Of a stretch of DNA of 64,000 nt, positions 46,459-55,236 are shown piece after piece. The notes beneath the pieces were generated by a model. It was not told the DNA's origin, ran no database searches, and saw only the letters and a list, made by a program, of their open reading frames with translations. This DNA comes from Bradyrhizobium sp. SZCCT0148 (GTDB taxonomy: Bacteria; Pseudomonadota; Alphaproteobacteria; Rhizobiales; Xanthobacteraceae): contig NZ_JAFCKT010000018.1 of the NCBI RefSeq assembly GCF_018129985.1, positions 18,848 to 82,847 of the forward strand, written 5' to 3'. A program made the position numbers and the translations under genes. The stretch's first letter is position 1, and each line of letters opens with the position of its first letter.

Positions 46459-46483
46459 AACGACACAATCCAAATCGGGTTCC
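46459..46483 (-). promoter_or_regulatory. EcfG-type general stress promoter
   Basis: Minus strand: GGAAC (46479-46483), 16-bp spacer, CGTT (46459-46462). Exact consensus, about 70 bp upstream of the receiver ATG, and directly abutting the first codon of the divergent cheB-like gene at 46484. Confidence 0.78.
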
Positions 46484-47491
46484 ATGAGCAACCGCGACAT
46501 CATCGTCATTGGGGGCTCGGCCGGAGCGACCGCGCCACTGAAGCAGATCCTGGGCCGTCTTCCGGCCGATTTGCCGGCTGCCGTCTTCATCGTCCTGCAC
46601 ATTCCTGCACAGGGTATCGGCATTCTGTCGACCGTCGCCAGCAGCGCCGGGCCGCTGCCGGTGCGTCAGGCCGAGAATGGCATGAAAATCGAGCCCGGCC
46701 ACGTCTATCTGGGTGCGCCTGACCACCATTTGTTGCTCGCCGAAGACCGCATTTTTCTCGGGCGCGGGCCGCGCGAGAACATGGTCCGCCCCGCGATCGA
46801 CGCCCTGTTTCGCTCGGCCGCTCTCCATCACGGGCCGCACGTGATCGGAGTGCTTCTCAGCGGCCTGTTGTCCGACGGGGCGGCCGGACTCAATGCCATC
46901 AAGCGCTGCGGCGGTATGACCGTGGTCCAGGACCCTTTGGACGCCATTTCGGACGAAATGCCGCGGCGCGCCATGGAGGCGACCACGGTCGATCTCTGCG
47001 TGCCCGGCGCCGGAATGGGCGATGTCCTCTCCGGTCTGGCCAGGGCGCTGGCTGGCGCTGCACTGCCGATTCCACCCGAGATCGGGCTCGAGGTCGCGAT
47101 CGCGGCGGGCGACCGCATCGGCAGCGACAAGCTGATCTCGATGGCCGATCCCGTCGCGTTGACCTGCCCGGCCTGTGGCGGGGTTATGTCCGCGGTCAAG
47201 GAATCGCGCCCCATGCGTTTCCGCTGTCAGGTCGGACATGCCTACACCGCCGATGCGCTCGCCAAGGAGCAGGAGGGGCGGGTGGACGAAGCCATGCGGG
47301 TCGCGCTGCGCATCATCGAGGAGCGCGCCGAACTGGTGCATCGCATGGCCACCGACGGCCGCAGCAGCGGCCGGCTTGCAATTGCCGAGATGTACGAGTC
47401 GCGGGCGGCTGAGTACCGTGAATATGCCGACATGATCCGGCGCGTCGTGCTACAATCGCTCGCGCCCCCGGCTTACAAGCGGGAGCCTTGA
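46484..47491 (+). CDS. cheB: Stand-alone CheB methylesterase with C-terminal zinc ribbon
   Basis: The 335-residue protein is a CheB catalytic domain without the usual N-terminal receiver. Catalytic residues are visible as Ser in GGSAGATAP, His in VLHIPAQG, and Asp in LLSDGAAGL. After the esterase (about 1-190) a Cys pair (C228, C231) and a later Cys/His (FRCQVGH) form a zinc ribbon, and a helical tail (EERAELVHRMATDGRSS) follows. CheB demethylates or deamidates receptors; the lack of a receiver means other control. The next gene lies 10 bp downstream. Confidence 0.9.
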   Translation: MSNRDIIVIGGSAGATAPLKQILGRLPADLPAAVFIVLHIPAQGIGILSTVASSAGPLPVRQAENGMKIEPGHVYLGAPDHHLLLAEDRIFLGRGPRENMVRPAIDALFRSAALHHGPHVIGVLLSGLLSDGAAGLNAIKRCGGMTVVQDPLDAISDEMPRRAMEATTVDLCVPGAGMGDVLSGLARALAGAALPIPPEIGLEVAIAAGDRIGSDKLISMADPVALTCPACGGVMSAVKESRPMRFRCQVGHAYTADALAKEQEGRVDEAMRVALRIIEERAELVHRMATDGRSSGRLAIAEMYESRAAEYREYADMIRRVVLQSLAPPAYKREP

Positions 47492-47501
47492 AGGCTCTGC
47501 G

Positions 47502-47768
47502 ATGGCTATTTCCCTTGCAGAACGCGCCGCGCAGCTCGATGCCGAGCAGAACCTCCTGGTCAAGGCCGACCGGGACATCGAGGAGGGCCGCCGGCGCATC
47601 CGCAACCAGGAAGACCGGATACGCGAACTGATGGCCTGCGGCTACGATACAAGTCAGGCCGAACGGCTGGCCGACCTGCTCAGGCAGACTCTGGTTGAAT
47701 GGAAGCGCCACCGCGTCCTGATCGCGCAACGGGTCGAATATCTCGCGCAGGAGGTCGCGGCGGGATAG
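47502..47768 (+). CDS. Small coiled-coil hypothetical protein
   Basis: An 88-residue, mostly helical and charged protein (ERAAQLDAEQNLLVKADRD, RRRIRNQEDRIRELM), 10 bp after cheB and so likely cotranscribed. Coiled-coil pattern through about residues 5-45. No domain is recognised; a regulatory adaptor of the neighbouring signalling proteins is plausible but unproven. Confidence 0.75.
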   Translation: MAISLAERAAQLDAEQNLLVKADRDIEEGRRRIRNQEDRIRELMACGYDTSQAERLADLLRQTLVEWKRHRVLIAQRVEYLAQEVAAG

Positions 47769-47810
47769 TTGGCAGAACCATCGCCTACGGAAAGCGGGTT
47801 TTCGCTGCGG

Positions 47811-47854
47811 CCATCCTTCGAGACTCCCGTCATGCCGGGCTCTTCAGGATGAGG
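47811..47854. repeat. Short intergenic inverted repeat
   Basis: CATCCT (47812-47817) pairs with AGGATG (47846-47851), within a segment whose wording (ATCCTTCGAGACTCCC ... GGGCTCTTCAGGATGAGG, in parts) resembles short dispersed repeats of Bradyrhizobium. It sits in the 297-bp gap before the CheB-CheR kinase gene, in which no other feature was seen. Confidence 0.4.
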
Positions 47855-48065
47855 CGCCTGCCAAGGACGCTTCGGTCCTCGCCCCGGGCCGATCTATCGA
47901 TGAGGGATAAACCTTGCCGCCGGACACCGACAACGCTTGGGCTTTCGGGTGAAAACAGCTTCGGGACGTTTTTGCCTTGGATCTGTTGGGGTAATGTCGA
48001 TGCCTGTTATCTGCAGGGACCGGGTTCCTGTTGTGCCCCGCCGGTAAACGAAAGCTGCCAGAGCC

Positions 48066-51000
48066 ATGCATGATGTCGCCGACCAGCCGGTCGATGGAGA
48101 GCGCCACACGAAGTCCCCGCTGATCATCGGCGTGGGCGCCTCGCCGGGTGCGCTGAACAGCATCGAGCGCTTCTTCGCAAAGCTGACCGTCGGGGTTGAC
48201 CAGGCCGTCGTGCTGGCGCTTCGGCATCACGAGGGCTCCGACGAATCGCGCTTGCGCGAGGCCGTGCAAAATTCCCACGGCGGCAAAGTGGCCGACATCC
48301 GCGACGGCCACACGATCGAGGGCGGCACGATATATTTGTGCCCGCCGGCAATGATCACCACGATCCAGGGCGACCGCTTCGCGGTCCGCAAGGCCGAGCA
48401 GGCGCCCGGCGAGCGCGCCACGATCGACAGCTTTCTGGTCTCGTTGGCCGAAGAACGCGCCGAGCAATCCATTGGCGTCCTCCTCGCCGGCACCGGCGGT
48501 GACGGCACGCTCGGCACCGCGACATTGAAGGATCACGGCGGTCTTGCCATCGCCGAGAGCGTCGCGAGCGAGGAAGAGACAGGTTTTCCGCAAGACAGCA
48601 ACAGGCCCGCCGCCATCGCAGACTATGTGCTGCCGCCGGAGCAGATACCCGACCACATCCAGGCCTATGCCCGTCATCTCAGGCGTCTGGAAGAGAAGCA
48701 GGGGTTTGACGAAGTGCTCGCGGCGGCGGCAGCCTCGCTGTCGCGCATCGCAGACATCCTGCGCACCAGGACCGGCAATGACTTCCACGGCTACAAGCAG
48801 AACACCTTCCTGCGCCGTGTGCAGCGGCGCATGCAGGTGGTCCAGATTGACGAGATTGCCGCCTATGTCGAATTCCTCAGGAGCGACAAGGACGAAGCGC
48901 AGCACCTTTTTAACGACCTCCTGATCGGCGTCACCGAGTTCTTCCGCGACAAGCGCGAGTTCGAGCTGCTGCAAACCCAGATCATCCCGAAGATCTTCGA
49001 GGGCAAGGGCGTCGGTCAGCAGGTCCGCGTCTGGGTGCTCGGCTGCGCCACCGGCGAGGAGGCCTATTCGATCGGCATTCTCCTGCGCGAGCATATGGCA
49101 GGGCTGGAGTCCGCGCCGCACGTCCAGATCTTCGCGACCGACATCGACGGCCGGGCGCTGGCGGCGGCGCGCGTCGGCCGCTATCGCACCAATATCGAGG
49201 CGGACATGACCAGCGAGCGGCTGGCACGCTGGTTCGTGCGCGAGGGCGACACCTATTGCGTGGTCAAGGAATTGCGCGAGATGTGCATCTTCTCGCAGCA
49301 CAACGTCATCAAGGACGCGCCGTTCTCCAAGCTTGACCTGATTTCCTGCCGCAACCTGCTGATCTACCTCAATGGGGAATTGCAGAACCGGGTGATCCCG
49401 TTGTTTCATTTCGCGCTGCTGCCGGAGCGCTATCTGTTTCTCGGCAATTCCGAGAACGTGACGCGGCACCCCAAGCTGTTCGCCCCGGTCGACCGCCGCG
49501 CCCGTATCTTCAGGAAGCTGGAGACCGGGACGCGGCTGCCGCCGGAATTTCCGATCACGACGGCAGCGGGCAGGGCGCCGGTCGAGGTGGCGGCGGTGCG
49601 CTCGTTCGGTCCCGACGTCGGGCTCGAACGTCGCGCGCAGCGCATCGCGGAGCGCTATACGCCCGCCTACGTCATCACCGACGACGACTTCCAGATCCTG
49701 CATTTCTCCGGTCGGACCGGCCGCTACATCGAGCCGACGGCGGGCGCCGCCACGCTCGACCTGCTCCAACTCGTGCACCGCGATCTCCGGCTCGACCTGC
49801 GCGCCGCCCTCAGCCACGCCGCCGAAGCCAACGAGGCCGCCCACGCCGACCAAGTGCAACTCGGGGAGGATGGCCAGCGCGTCCTCGTCGACATTACCGT
49901 CGAGCCGATCCAGGAGGGCGCCGGCAGCCGCAATTTTGTCGTGCTGTTCAAGGACGGCCCGGCCCGCGCCATCGAAGCCGACCAGGGCAATCCGTATTCC
50001 TCGCTGCGCACCGAACACGTCGAGCGCCTCGAAATCGAGCTGCGCGCCACGCGTGAGCGCCTGCAGGCGACCATCGAGGAGCTCGAGAGCACCAACGAAG
50101 AACTGAAATCCTCCAACGAGGAGTATCAATCGCTGAACGAGGAGCTGCAATCGGCCAACGAGGAGCTGGAAACCTCGCGCGAAGAGCTGCAGTCGGTCAA
50201 CGAGGAGCTGACCACCGTCAACGGCGAATTGGCGCATCGTGTCCAGGAGCTGACGCGCGCCACCAGCGATCTCAAGAATTTCTTCGAGAGCACCGAGATC
50301 GCGACCGTGTTCCTGGACAACGATCTTCGCGTGATGAACTTCACGCCGTCAATCACCCAGATCCTGCATCTTGTCGAGACCGACACCGGTCGTCCCATTG
50401 CCCACATCAAGGCGCGCATCCCGATCGAGGAGCTTTTCGAGGACGTCCGCCGCGTGCTGCGCACGCTCGCGAGTGTCGAGCGCGAATTGAGCACGCCGGG
50501 CGGCGGCACGCGCTACATCGTGCGTATCTTGCCCTATCGCAGCACCGACAATTTCATCGCCGGCGTGGTCGTCTCCTTCATCGACGTCACGGCCATCACG
50601 CGCGCCGAGGAGCGGCAGCGGCTGCTGTTGGCCGAGCTGCAGCATCGCGTCCGTAACACGCTCGGGGTGGTGCGCTCGATTGCCCGCCGCTCGGCGGAGT
50701 CAAGCACCACGGTAGAGGAATACGCCTCGCATCTCGACGGCCGGCTCAACGCATTCGCCCGCACCCAGGCGATGGTGACCCGCGATCCCGACGGCGGCGT
50801 CGATCTCGAATATCTCGTGATCGAGGAGCTGTCAGCTTACAACGCCCGCGAGGGCGAACAGATGCGGGTTTCGGGGCCGAAGATGCGCTTCCAGCCCAAG
50901 GCCGCGGAGACTTTTGCGCTCGCGATCCACGAGCTCGCGACCAACGCGGTGAAATACGGAGCCTTGAGCCAGCCGAGCGGCCGTGTTGAAATCTCATGGC

Positions 51001-51233
51001 GCCTCGATGAAGGCACGGCGCCCGCCGAGCTGGTGTTCGAATGGCGCGAGTGGGGCGGGCCGCCGGTCAAGCCGCCGCAGCGAAGGGGGTTTGGCACGGA
51101 GCTTCTGGAGCGCACACTGGCATTCGAGTTCAAGGGGCAGACCGATCTGGCATTCAACCCTGCGGGGCTTCGATGCACGATCACTTTACCCCTCAGCAGG
51201 CGCGCATTCCATACCCCGGTAGTGGCTGGCTGA
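48066..51233 (+). CDS. CheB-CheR-PAS-HWE histidine kinase fusion
   Basis: A 1055-residue multidomain sensor. In order: CheB methylesterase (about 17-200; GVGASPGALNS, LAGTGGDGTLG), CheR methyltransferase (about 220-500; GVTEFFRDK, GCATGEEAYS, ISCRNLLIYL), a PAS-like block (about 545-650), a long Glu-rich coiled coil (about 655-720; repeated NEELQS), a second PAS (about 735-848), and an HWE kinase (His near 859 in ELQHRVRNTLGVV; NAVKYGALS; FEWREWGGPPV). HWE kinases phosphorylate receivers such as PhyR or single-domain regulators. There is no receiver in the protein, so the lone receiver at 45992-46390 is a candidate partner. The next gene start overlaps its stop (TGATG). Confidence 0.94.
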   Translation: MHDVADQPVDGERHTKSPLIIGVGASPGALNSIERFFAKLTVGVDQAVVLALRHHEGSDESRLREAVQNSHGGKVADIRDGHTIEGGTIYLCPPAMITTIQGDRFAVRKAEQAPGERATIDSFLVSLAEERAEQSIGVLLAGTGGDGTLGTATLKDHGGLAIAESVASEEETGFPQDSNRPAAIADYVLPPEQIPDHIQAYARHLRRLEEKQGFDEVLAAAAASLSRIADILRTRTGNDFHGYKQNTFLRRVQRRMQVVQIDEIAAYVEFLRSDKDEAQHLFNDLLIGVTEFFRDKREFELLQTQIIPKIFEGKGVGQQVRVWVLGCATGEEAYSIGILLREHMAGLESAPHVQIFATDIDGRALAAARVGRYRTNIEADMTSERLARWFVREGDTYCVVKELREMCIFSQHNVIKDAPFSKLDLISCRNLLIYLNGELQNRVIPLFHFALLPERYLFLGNSENVTRHPKLFAPVDRRARIFRKLETGTRLPPEFPITTAAGRAPVEVAAVRSFGPDVGLERRAQRIAERYTPAYVITDDDFQILHFSGRTGRYIEPTAGAATLDLLQLVHRDLRLDLRAALSHAAEANEAAHADQVQLGEDGQRVLVDITVEPIQEGAGSRNFVVLFKDGPARAIEADQGNPYSSLRTEHVERLEIELRATRERLQATIEELESTNEELKSSNEEYQSLNEELQSANEELETSREELQSVNEELTTVNGELAHRVQELTRATSDLKNFFESTEIATVFLDNDLRVMNFTPSITQILHLVETDTGRPIAHIKARIPIEELFEDVRRVLRTLASVERELSTPGGGTRYIVRILPYRSTDNFIAGVVVSFIDVTAITRAEERQRLLLAELQHRVRNTLGVVRSIARRSAESSTTVEEYASHLDGRLNAFARTQAMVTRDPDGGVDLEYLVIEELSAYNAREGEQMRVSGPKMRFQPKAAETFALAIHELATNAVKYGALSQPSGRVEISWRLDEGTAPAELVFEWREWGGPPVKPPQRRGFGTELLERTLAFEFKGQTDLAFNPAGLRCTITLPLSRRAFHTPVVAG

Positions 51234-51982
51234 TGGCGTTGTCGATGTCCGATCGCAATCTGGTAGAGCCGGTCATTCGCCGGCTGAACGCGCTGAGGCG
51301 CCTGTCGGTCGAAGCGCGTTCATCGCTCGAGTCCGCGATCCTCGAAGGGTTACAGAGCGCGGGCTCGGGCGAGGACGTGATCTCGGAGGGCGATCCTGTC
51401 GACAGCATTCGAATCGTCCTGTCGGGCTGGCTGTGCCGGTACAAGACGCTCGAGGACGGCAGGCGTCAGATCGTCAATTTCCTGTTTCCCGGGGAGAGCT
51501 GCGACGCATATGCGTTCCTGCTGTCGACTATCGACCATTCGATCGCGACGCTGACGCCAGCAGTCTATTCCGACATCAAGCGCGCGCGGTTCGAGAGCCT
51601 GATTGCGGCCGACAGCACGCTCGCCGAGGCGTTCTGGTGCGAGACTCTCGTGAACATCGCCATCCAACGCGAATGGGCGGTCAATCTTGGTCGCCGCGTC
51701 GCGCTGGAGCGCGTGGCGCATCTGTTCTGCGAGATCGTCGAGCGGCTTCGCCCCGTCGGGATGATCAACGGAAAGTCCTGTATCATGCCCATCACGCAGA
51801 TGGATCTGGCAGACGCCACCGGGCTGTCGGTGGTCCATCTCAACCGCACCCTGCAGGAGATGCGCGCGTCCGGCTTGATCGTGCTGCGCGACCGTGTGCT
51901 GACCATCAACGATCTCGATGCGCTCAAGAACACGGCGTTGTACTCGCCGAACTATCTTCAACTCTATCGGCGTGGTTCGTGA
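51233..51982 (+). CDS. Crp/Fnr family transcriptional regulator
   Basis: A 249-residue Crp/Fnr protein with an N-terminal cyclic-nucleotide-like beta barrel (EGDPVDSIRIVLSGWLCRYK) and a C-terminal helix-turn-helix (TQMDLADATGLSVVHLNRTL). The ATG at 51233 uses the A of the kinase stop codon (TGATG), so translation is coupled. No Cys cluster of the Fnr kind is seen, so it is not an obvious oxygen sensor. It may be the output regulator of the chemosensory-like island. Confidence 0.92.
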   Translation: MALSMSDRNLVEPVIRRLNALRRLSVEARSSLESAILEGLQSAGSGEDVISEGDPVDSIRIVLSGWLCRYKTLEDGRRQIVNFLFPGESCDAYAFLLSTIDHSIATLTPAVYSDIKRARFESLIAADSTLAEAFWCETLVNIAIQREWAVNLGRRVALERVAHLFCEIVERLRPVGMINGKSCIMPITQMDLADATGLSVVHLNRTLQEMRASGLIVLRDRVLTINDLDALKNTALYSPNYLQLYRRGS

Positions 51983-52040
51983 CGTTCTGTCGGCCCGGCC
52001 TGCAAGCGCCGAAGCGTGCACGGGCCTGCCGAGGATGTGC

Positions 52041-52235
52041 TCACTTGTCGGTCGTCGAGGGCAGATCTTCTTCCCGGGGAAACGGCTCATGGGTACGACG
52101 GCCCACGAACGAGTCGGGCACCGGGGTTGATTTGAGCAATGCCATCGAGCGGGCCATCAGTTCGCGCGTGTCCGCGATCAGCCTGGCGACCTGGTGGGTT
52201 GACATCAAATAATGGTGCAAGTGTCTGCCTGTCAT
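52041..52235 (-). CDS. Small hypothetical protein
   Basis: A 64-residue product from ATG 52235, preceded by GAGGAAGAAG. It is helical and charged with TGRHLHHYLMSTHQVARLI near the start. No family is recognised. It is convergent with the Crp/Fnr gene, 58 bp away. Confidence 0.5.
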   Translation of the reverse strand: MTGRHLHHYLMSTHQVARLIADTRELMARSMALLKSTPVPDSFVGRRTHEPFPREEDLPSTTDK

Positions 52236-52890
52236 GGCGCGCTTCTTCCTCTGCACAAGGGGCGAAAGCGCAACAGGCGTTCTCATCACCGATAAAGGCC
52301 GAGGTCCGGGCGGTGATGAATGAAGCTTGCGCCCGAAACAGCGAAAGCGCCAGCTGATTATTGGATGCCGTGGAGGGAACGCTCCGAAAGGCGTTTCCTC
52401 ACCCGAGACGACAAGATTCAAAGACTGAATGAGGCGAACTCGCTTCGATTCATGGCCGTCGCCGAGGCCCCAGCGCCTACCGACGCTCCGCGGCTTTCGG
52501 TCGCCGGTTGTACGGCGAGCGATTGACCGGCCGTAGCGAAACTTCTTCACAATGGGATTTGCTGCGATGGCCGAAACGGGGCGCTGGAGCTTGATGCTCA
52601 TCACGCCGGTCGGCGTGTTACCGTCGACCAGCCGCCTTCGCCAATTCGGTTCCGGCGCAATCGATTGTCGTGAGGAAGGGCACCGAGATTGGGGTGACGC
52701 CGTCTCCGCGCAAAATCCTGCCGCCTTAACTTATTGAAATGCCGGAACCCGCCATCGAGACCGAAGCTGGAAGCATTGCCGGACTGGGCCGCCCCATCCG
52801 GCAAGCCATAGAGCGAAGAGAAGCTGGGCCCCGGCGCCAGATGACCCCCGCCGGGGCCATTTCTGTCCAACCGAAATCATCGTGAAAGCA
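52236..52890. other. 655-bp stretch without a supported gene
   Basis: Several short frames on both strands lack ribosome sites or coding character. There is an imperfect inverted repeat GGAACGC ... GCGTTTCC near 52378-52402. No RNA gene was recognised. The stretch may hold promoters for the small genes on both sides. Confidence 0.6.
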
Positions 52891-53097
52891 ATGACCACCA
52901 AGCGCAACCGCAAGAAACAGACCCAATCGCTCCAGGAGCGATTGGCCGCCTTTGCCGAAAACGCCCGCGAGCGCGCGCTCAGCCTGCCGCCTGGCAGTGA
53001 ACGCGAGATGCTGTTGCAGCGTGCCAAGCAGAACGAAGCGACCTCGAACCTCACGGACTGGCTGAGCGCGCCGGTCTATCCAAGACGCGACGGATGA
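52891..53097 (+). CDS. Small hypothetical protein, basic and helical
   Basis: A 68-residue product starting TTKRNRKKQTQSLQERLAAF after Met. A Lys/Arg-rich N-terminus and helix-forming middle (AAFAENARERALSLPPGSE) are seen. The next small gene starts 2 bp after its stop codon, so the two form a mini-operon. It matches a small uncharacterised protein common in Bradyrhizobium as far as memory goes. Confidence 0.6.
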   Translation: MTTKRNRKKQTQSLQERLAAFAENARERALSLPPGSEREMLLQRAKQNEATSNLTDWLSAPVYPRRDG

Positions 53098-53099
53098 TC

Positions 53100-53300
53100 A
53101 TGGGGAGTTTCAAGCATTATCGCGCGTTCCAGATCGATCCGGACGGGCACGTATTCGGATGCATCAATCTCGTCTGCGATGATGACGAGCAGGCCAAGCG
53201 CGAAGCCGCGTCGCTCGTTCTGGTCCACCGCATCGAGCTGTGGCGGCTGGACCAGCGGATCGCACAATTCGAGTCGCCGGGCGGAGTCGTCCGCCAATAG
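53100..53300 (+). CDS. Small hypothetical protein
   Basis: A 66-residue product beginning MGSFKHYRAFQIDPDGHV, ending with many charged residues (RIELWRLDQRIAQFES). The ATG at 53100 is preferred over one 6 nt earlier. It lies directly after the 52891 gene. No domain is recognised; the wording resembles small stress-related hypotheticals of the genus. Confidence 0.6.
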   Translation: MGSFKHYRAFQIDPDGHVFGCINLVCDDDEQAKREAASLVLVHRIELWRLDQRIAQFESPGGVVRQ

Positions 53301-53388
53301 AGCCGTCGCACTGGAGCAGGAACCGCGCGTCTGGGCCCGGGTTGGTCGGACGACACCGACCTCATATGCCGCGACGTCTGGCGTGACC

Positions 53389-54348
53389 CTAGCTTCGACC
53401 GGCCGCTTCTCCTGCGCTTCGTGCTGAGCGGCGCAGCGACTGCGGCGGCTGGCCGAATGCGCGGATGAAGGCCCTGCGCATCCGCTCGGGGTCGCGAAAC
53501 CCTGTGGTTTCGGCGACGCGCTCGATGGCCTCTCCGGAGGACTGCACCCGCTCGCGCGCCACCTCGACCCGCAGGCGCTCGACCGCCTTGGTCGGCGTCG
53601 ATCCTGTCTCCGCGGTGAAGGAGCGGACGAAATGCCGGGTGCTCAACCCGGCGCGCTCGGCCAGCGCCTCGACCGTGAGATGCGCATCCAGATTCTCGCG
53701 CACCCATGAGAGAAGGCCGCCGAAGCGGCCGTTCGGCGTCTTGAGCTCCAGCAAGGTCGAGAACTGCGATTGTCCGCCGCTGCGGCGATGATAGAGCACC
53801 AGTTGCCGCGCGGTCGCTTGCGAGACCTCCTCGCCGTGGTCCTGTGCGATCATGGCCAGCGCCAGATCGATCCCGGCCGTGATGCCGGCCGACGTCCACA
53901 CGTGGTCGTCACGGATGAAGATCTGGTCCGGTTCGAGCCTGACCTTCGGGTAGCGTCCGATGAAGTCGCGGGTGCAGGACCAGTGTGTGGTCGCGCAGCG
54001 GCCGTCCAGCAGTCCGGCCTGTGCGAGAAGATAGGCGCCGTTGCAAACGCTGGCGATGCGCACGCCGCGGCTCGCCAGCCGCTGGATGAAGGCGATCGTC
54101 GTCTCGCAGAGCGCGGCAGCCTCCACACCCTCTCCACCGGCGACGAACAGCGTCGTGACCGAGCTTGCCGATCGCAGATTGCGCGCCAGCATCTCGATGC
54201 CCGACGAACTGCGCACGGCGCCCGCCGTCGTCGCGATTGTGATCACGCGCGGCGCATCCGGCGTGTGACGCCTGGCGATCTCGAACACGGAGATCGGACC
54301 GGCCGCATCCAGCAACTGGAATTCGGGAAAGATCAGGAAGCCGATCAT
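53389..54348 (-). CDS. GlxA-type AraC family transcriptional regulator
   Basis: The 319-residue protein has an N-terminal DJ-1/PfpI-like domain (FLIFPEFQLLDAAGP; VCNGAYLLAQAGLL as the nucleophile-elbow segment) and a C-terminal AraC helix-turn-helix (LTVEALAERAGLSTRHFVR; RVAETTGFRDPERMRRAF). GlxA-type regulators control catabolism genes beside them. The start at 54348 is preferred over the long open frame beyond it. It is divergent from the isonitrile hydratase-like gene, 91 bp apart. Confidence 0.9.
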   Translation of the reverse strand: MIGFLIFPEFQLLDAAGPISVFEIARRHTPDAPRVITIATTAGAVRSSSGIEMLARNLRSASSVTTLFVAGGEGVEAAALCETTIAFIQRLASRGVRIASVCNGAYLLAQAGLLDGRCATTHWSCTRDFIGRYPKVRLEPDQIFIRDDHVWTSAGITAGIDLALAMIAQDHGEEVSQATARQLVLYHRRSGGQSQFSTLLELKTPNGRFGGLLSWVRENLDAHLTVEALAERAGLSTRHFVRSFTAETGSTPTKAVERLRVEVARERVQSSGEAIERVAETTGFRDPERMRRAFIRAFGQPPQSLRRSARSAGEAAGRS

Positions 54349-54439
54349 GGGCGTGTCCAGAATTGAGGGAATTAAGCCATTTCGACCGCAAGGCCAACAT
54401 GACAGGCTGCAACCGTCAAGCGCGTTGTCGAGGTTGGAC

Positions 54440-55126
54440 ATGTCGGGCCCATTGCAGATCGGTCTTCTGGTTTTTCCGCGCGTCACCCAGCTCGATCTCA
54501 CTGGTCCTGCCCAGGTCTTCTCCAGCCTGCCCGACGTGACGGTGCATCTGATCTGGAAACGCATCGAGCCCGTGCCGAGCGATTCCGTGATCGCGTTGAC
54601 GCCGACCGTCACCTTCGCCGATTGCCCGCAGCTCGATGTGATCTGCGTTCCCGGCGGCTACGGAACTGACGAGCTGATGCTGGACGACGAGGTGCTCGCC
54701 TTTTTGCGGCAACAGGAGAAAGGGGCGACATACGTGACCTCGGTCTGCACTGGTTCTCTCGTGCTCGGTGCGGCCGGCCTGTTGAAGGGATATCGCGCGG
54801 CCACGCACTGGACGGCGAGGGATGCGCTGCCGTTGTTCGGAGCCGAGCTGTCGCTGGAAAGGGTCTGTGTCGACCGTAATCGCATGACCGGCGGCGGCAT
54901 CACCGCCGGCATCGATTTCGCACTCACCCTGGTGTCGATGCTGCGAGGCCGAGACGCGGCGGAGATGATCCAGCTGCGCATGGAATACAATCCCGCTCCG
55001 CCCTTTGCCGCCGGCTCGCCGGACACGGCGCCCGCCGCAATCGTCGCCGCCATGAAGGAACGCGTTGCGCCCGCGCAGGCGCGGCGGCTGGAGTTCGTCA
55101 GGAAGGCTGTGCAGCGGCAGGGATAG
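54440..55126 (+). CDS. inhA: Isonitrile hydratase-like DJ-1/PfpI protein
   Basis: A 228-residue DJ-1/PfpI protein, the same length as Pseudomonas isonitrile hydratase InhA. LLVFPRVTQLDLTGP opens the fold, SVCTGSLVLGAAGLL carries the nucleophilic Cys, and GGGITAGIDFALTLV follows. Isonitrile hydratase adds water to isonitriles to give N-substituted formamides. The start is ATG 54440, after TTGGAC. The divergent GlxA regulator shares the same N-terminal fold and likely controls it. Confidence 0.85.
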   Translation: MSGPLQIGLLVFPRVTQLDLTGPAQVFSSLPDVTVHLIWKRIEPVPSDSVIALTPTVTFADCPQLDVICVPGGYGTDELMLDDEVLAFLRQQEKGATYVTSVCTGSLVLGAAGLLKGYRAATHWTARDALPLFGAELSLERVCVDRNRMTGGGITAGIDFALTLVSMLRGRDAAEMIQLRMEYNPAPPFAAGSPDTAPAAIVAAMKERVAPAQARRLEFVRKAVQRQG

Positions 55127-55236
55127 CGAGGCAGCTTCGACCAGCCGCGGCGACTGGCGCACGGTGCGCCGTCGGAGAGGGGACATCGATCGATCATCGC
55201 CGACAATGCCGTCGCGATGTCAAAGCGGAGGGGGCA

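Noticed and set aside
47844..50237. 797-codon minus-strand frame
   Set aside because: Antisense to the CheB-CheR-HWE kinase; repetitive residues only mirror the kinase's coiled coil.
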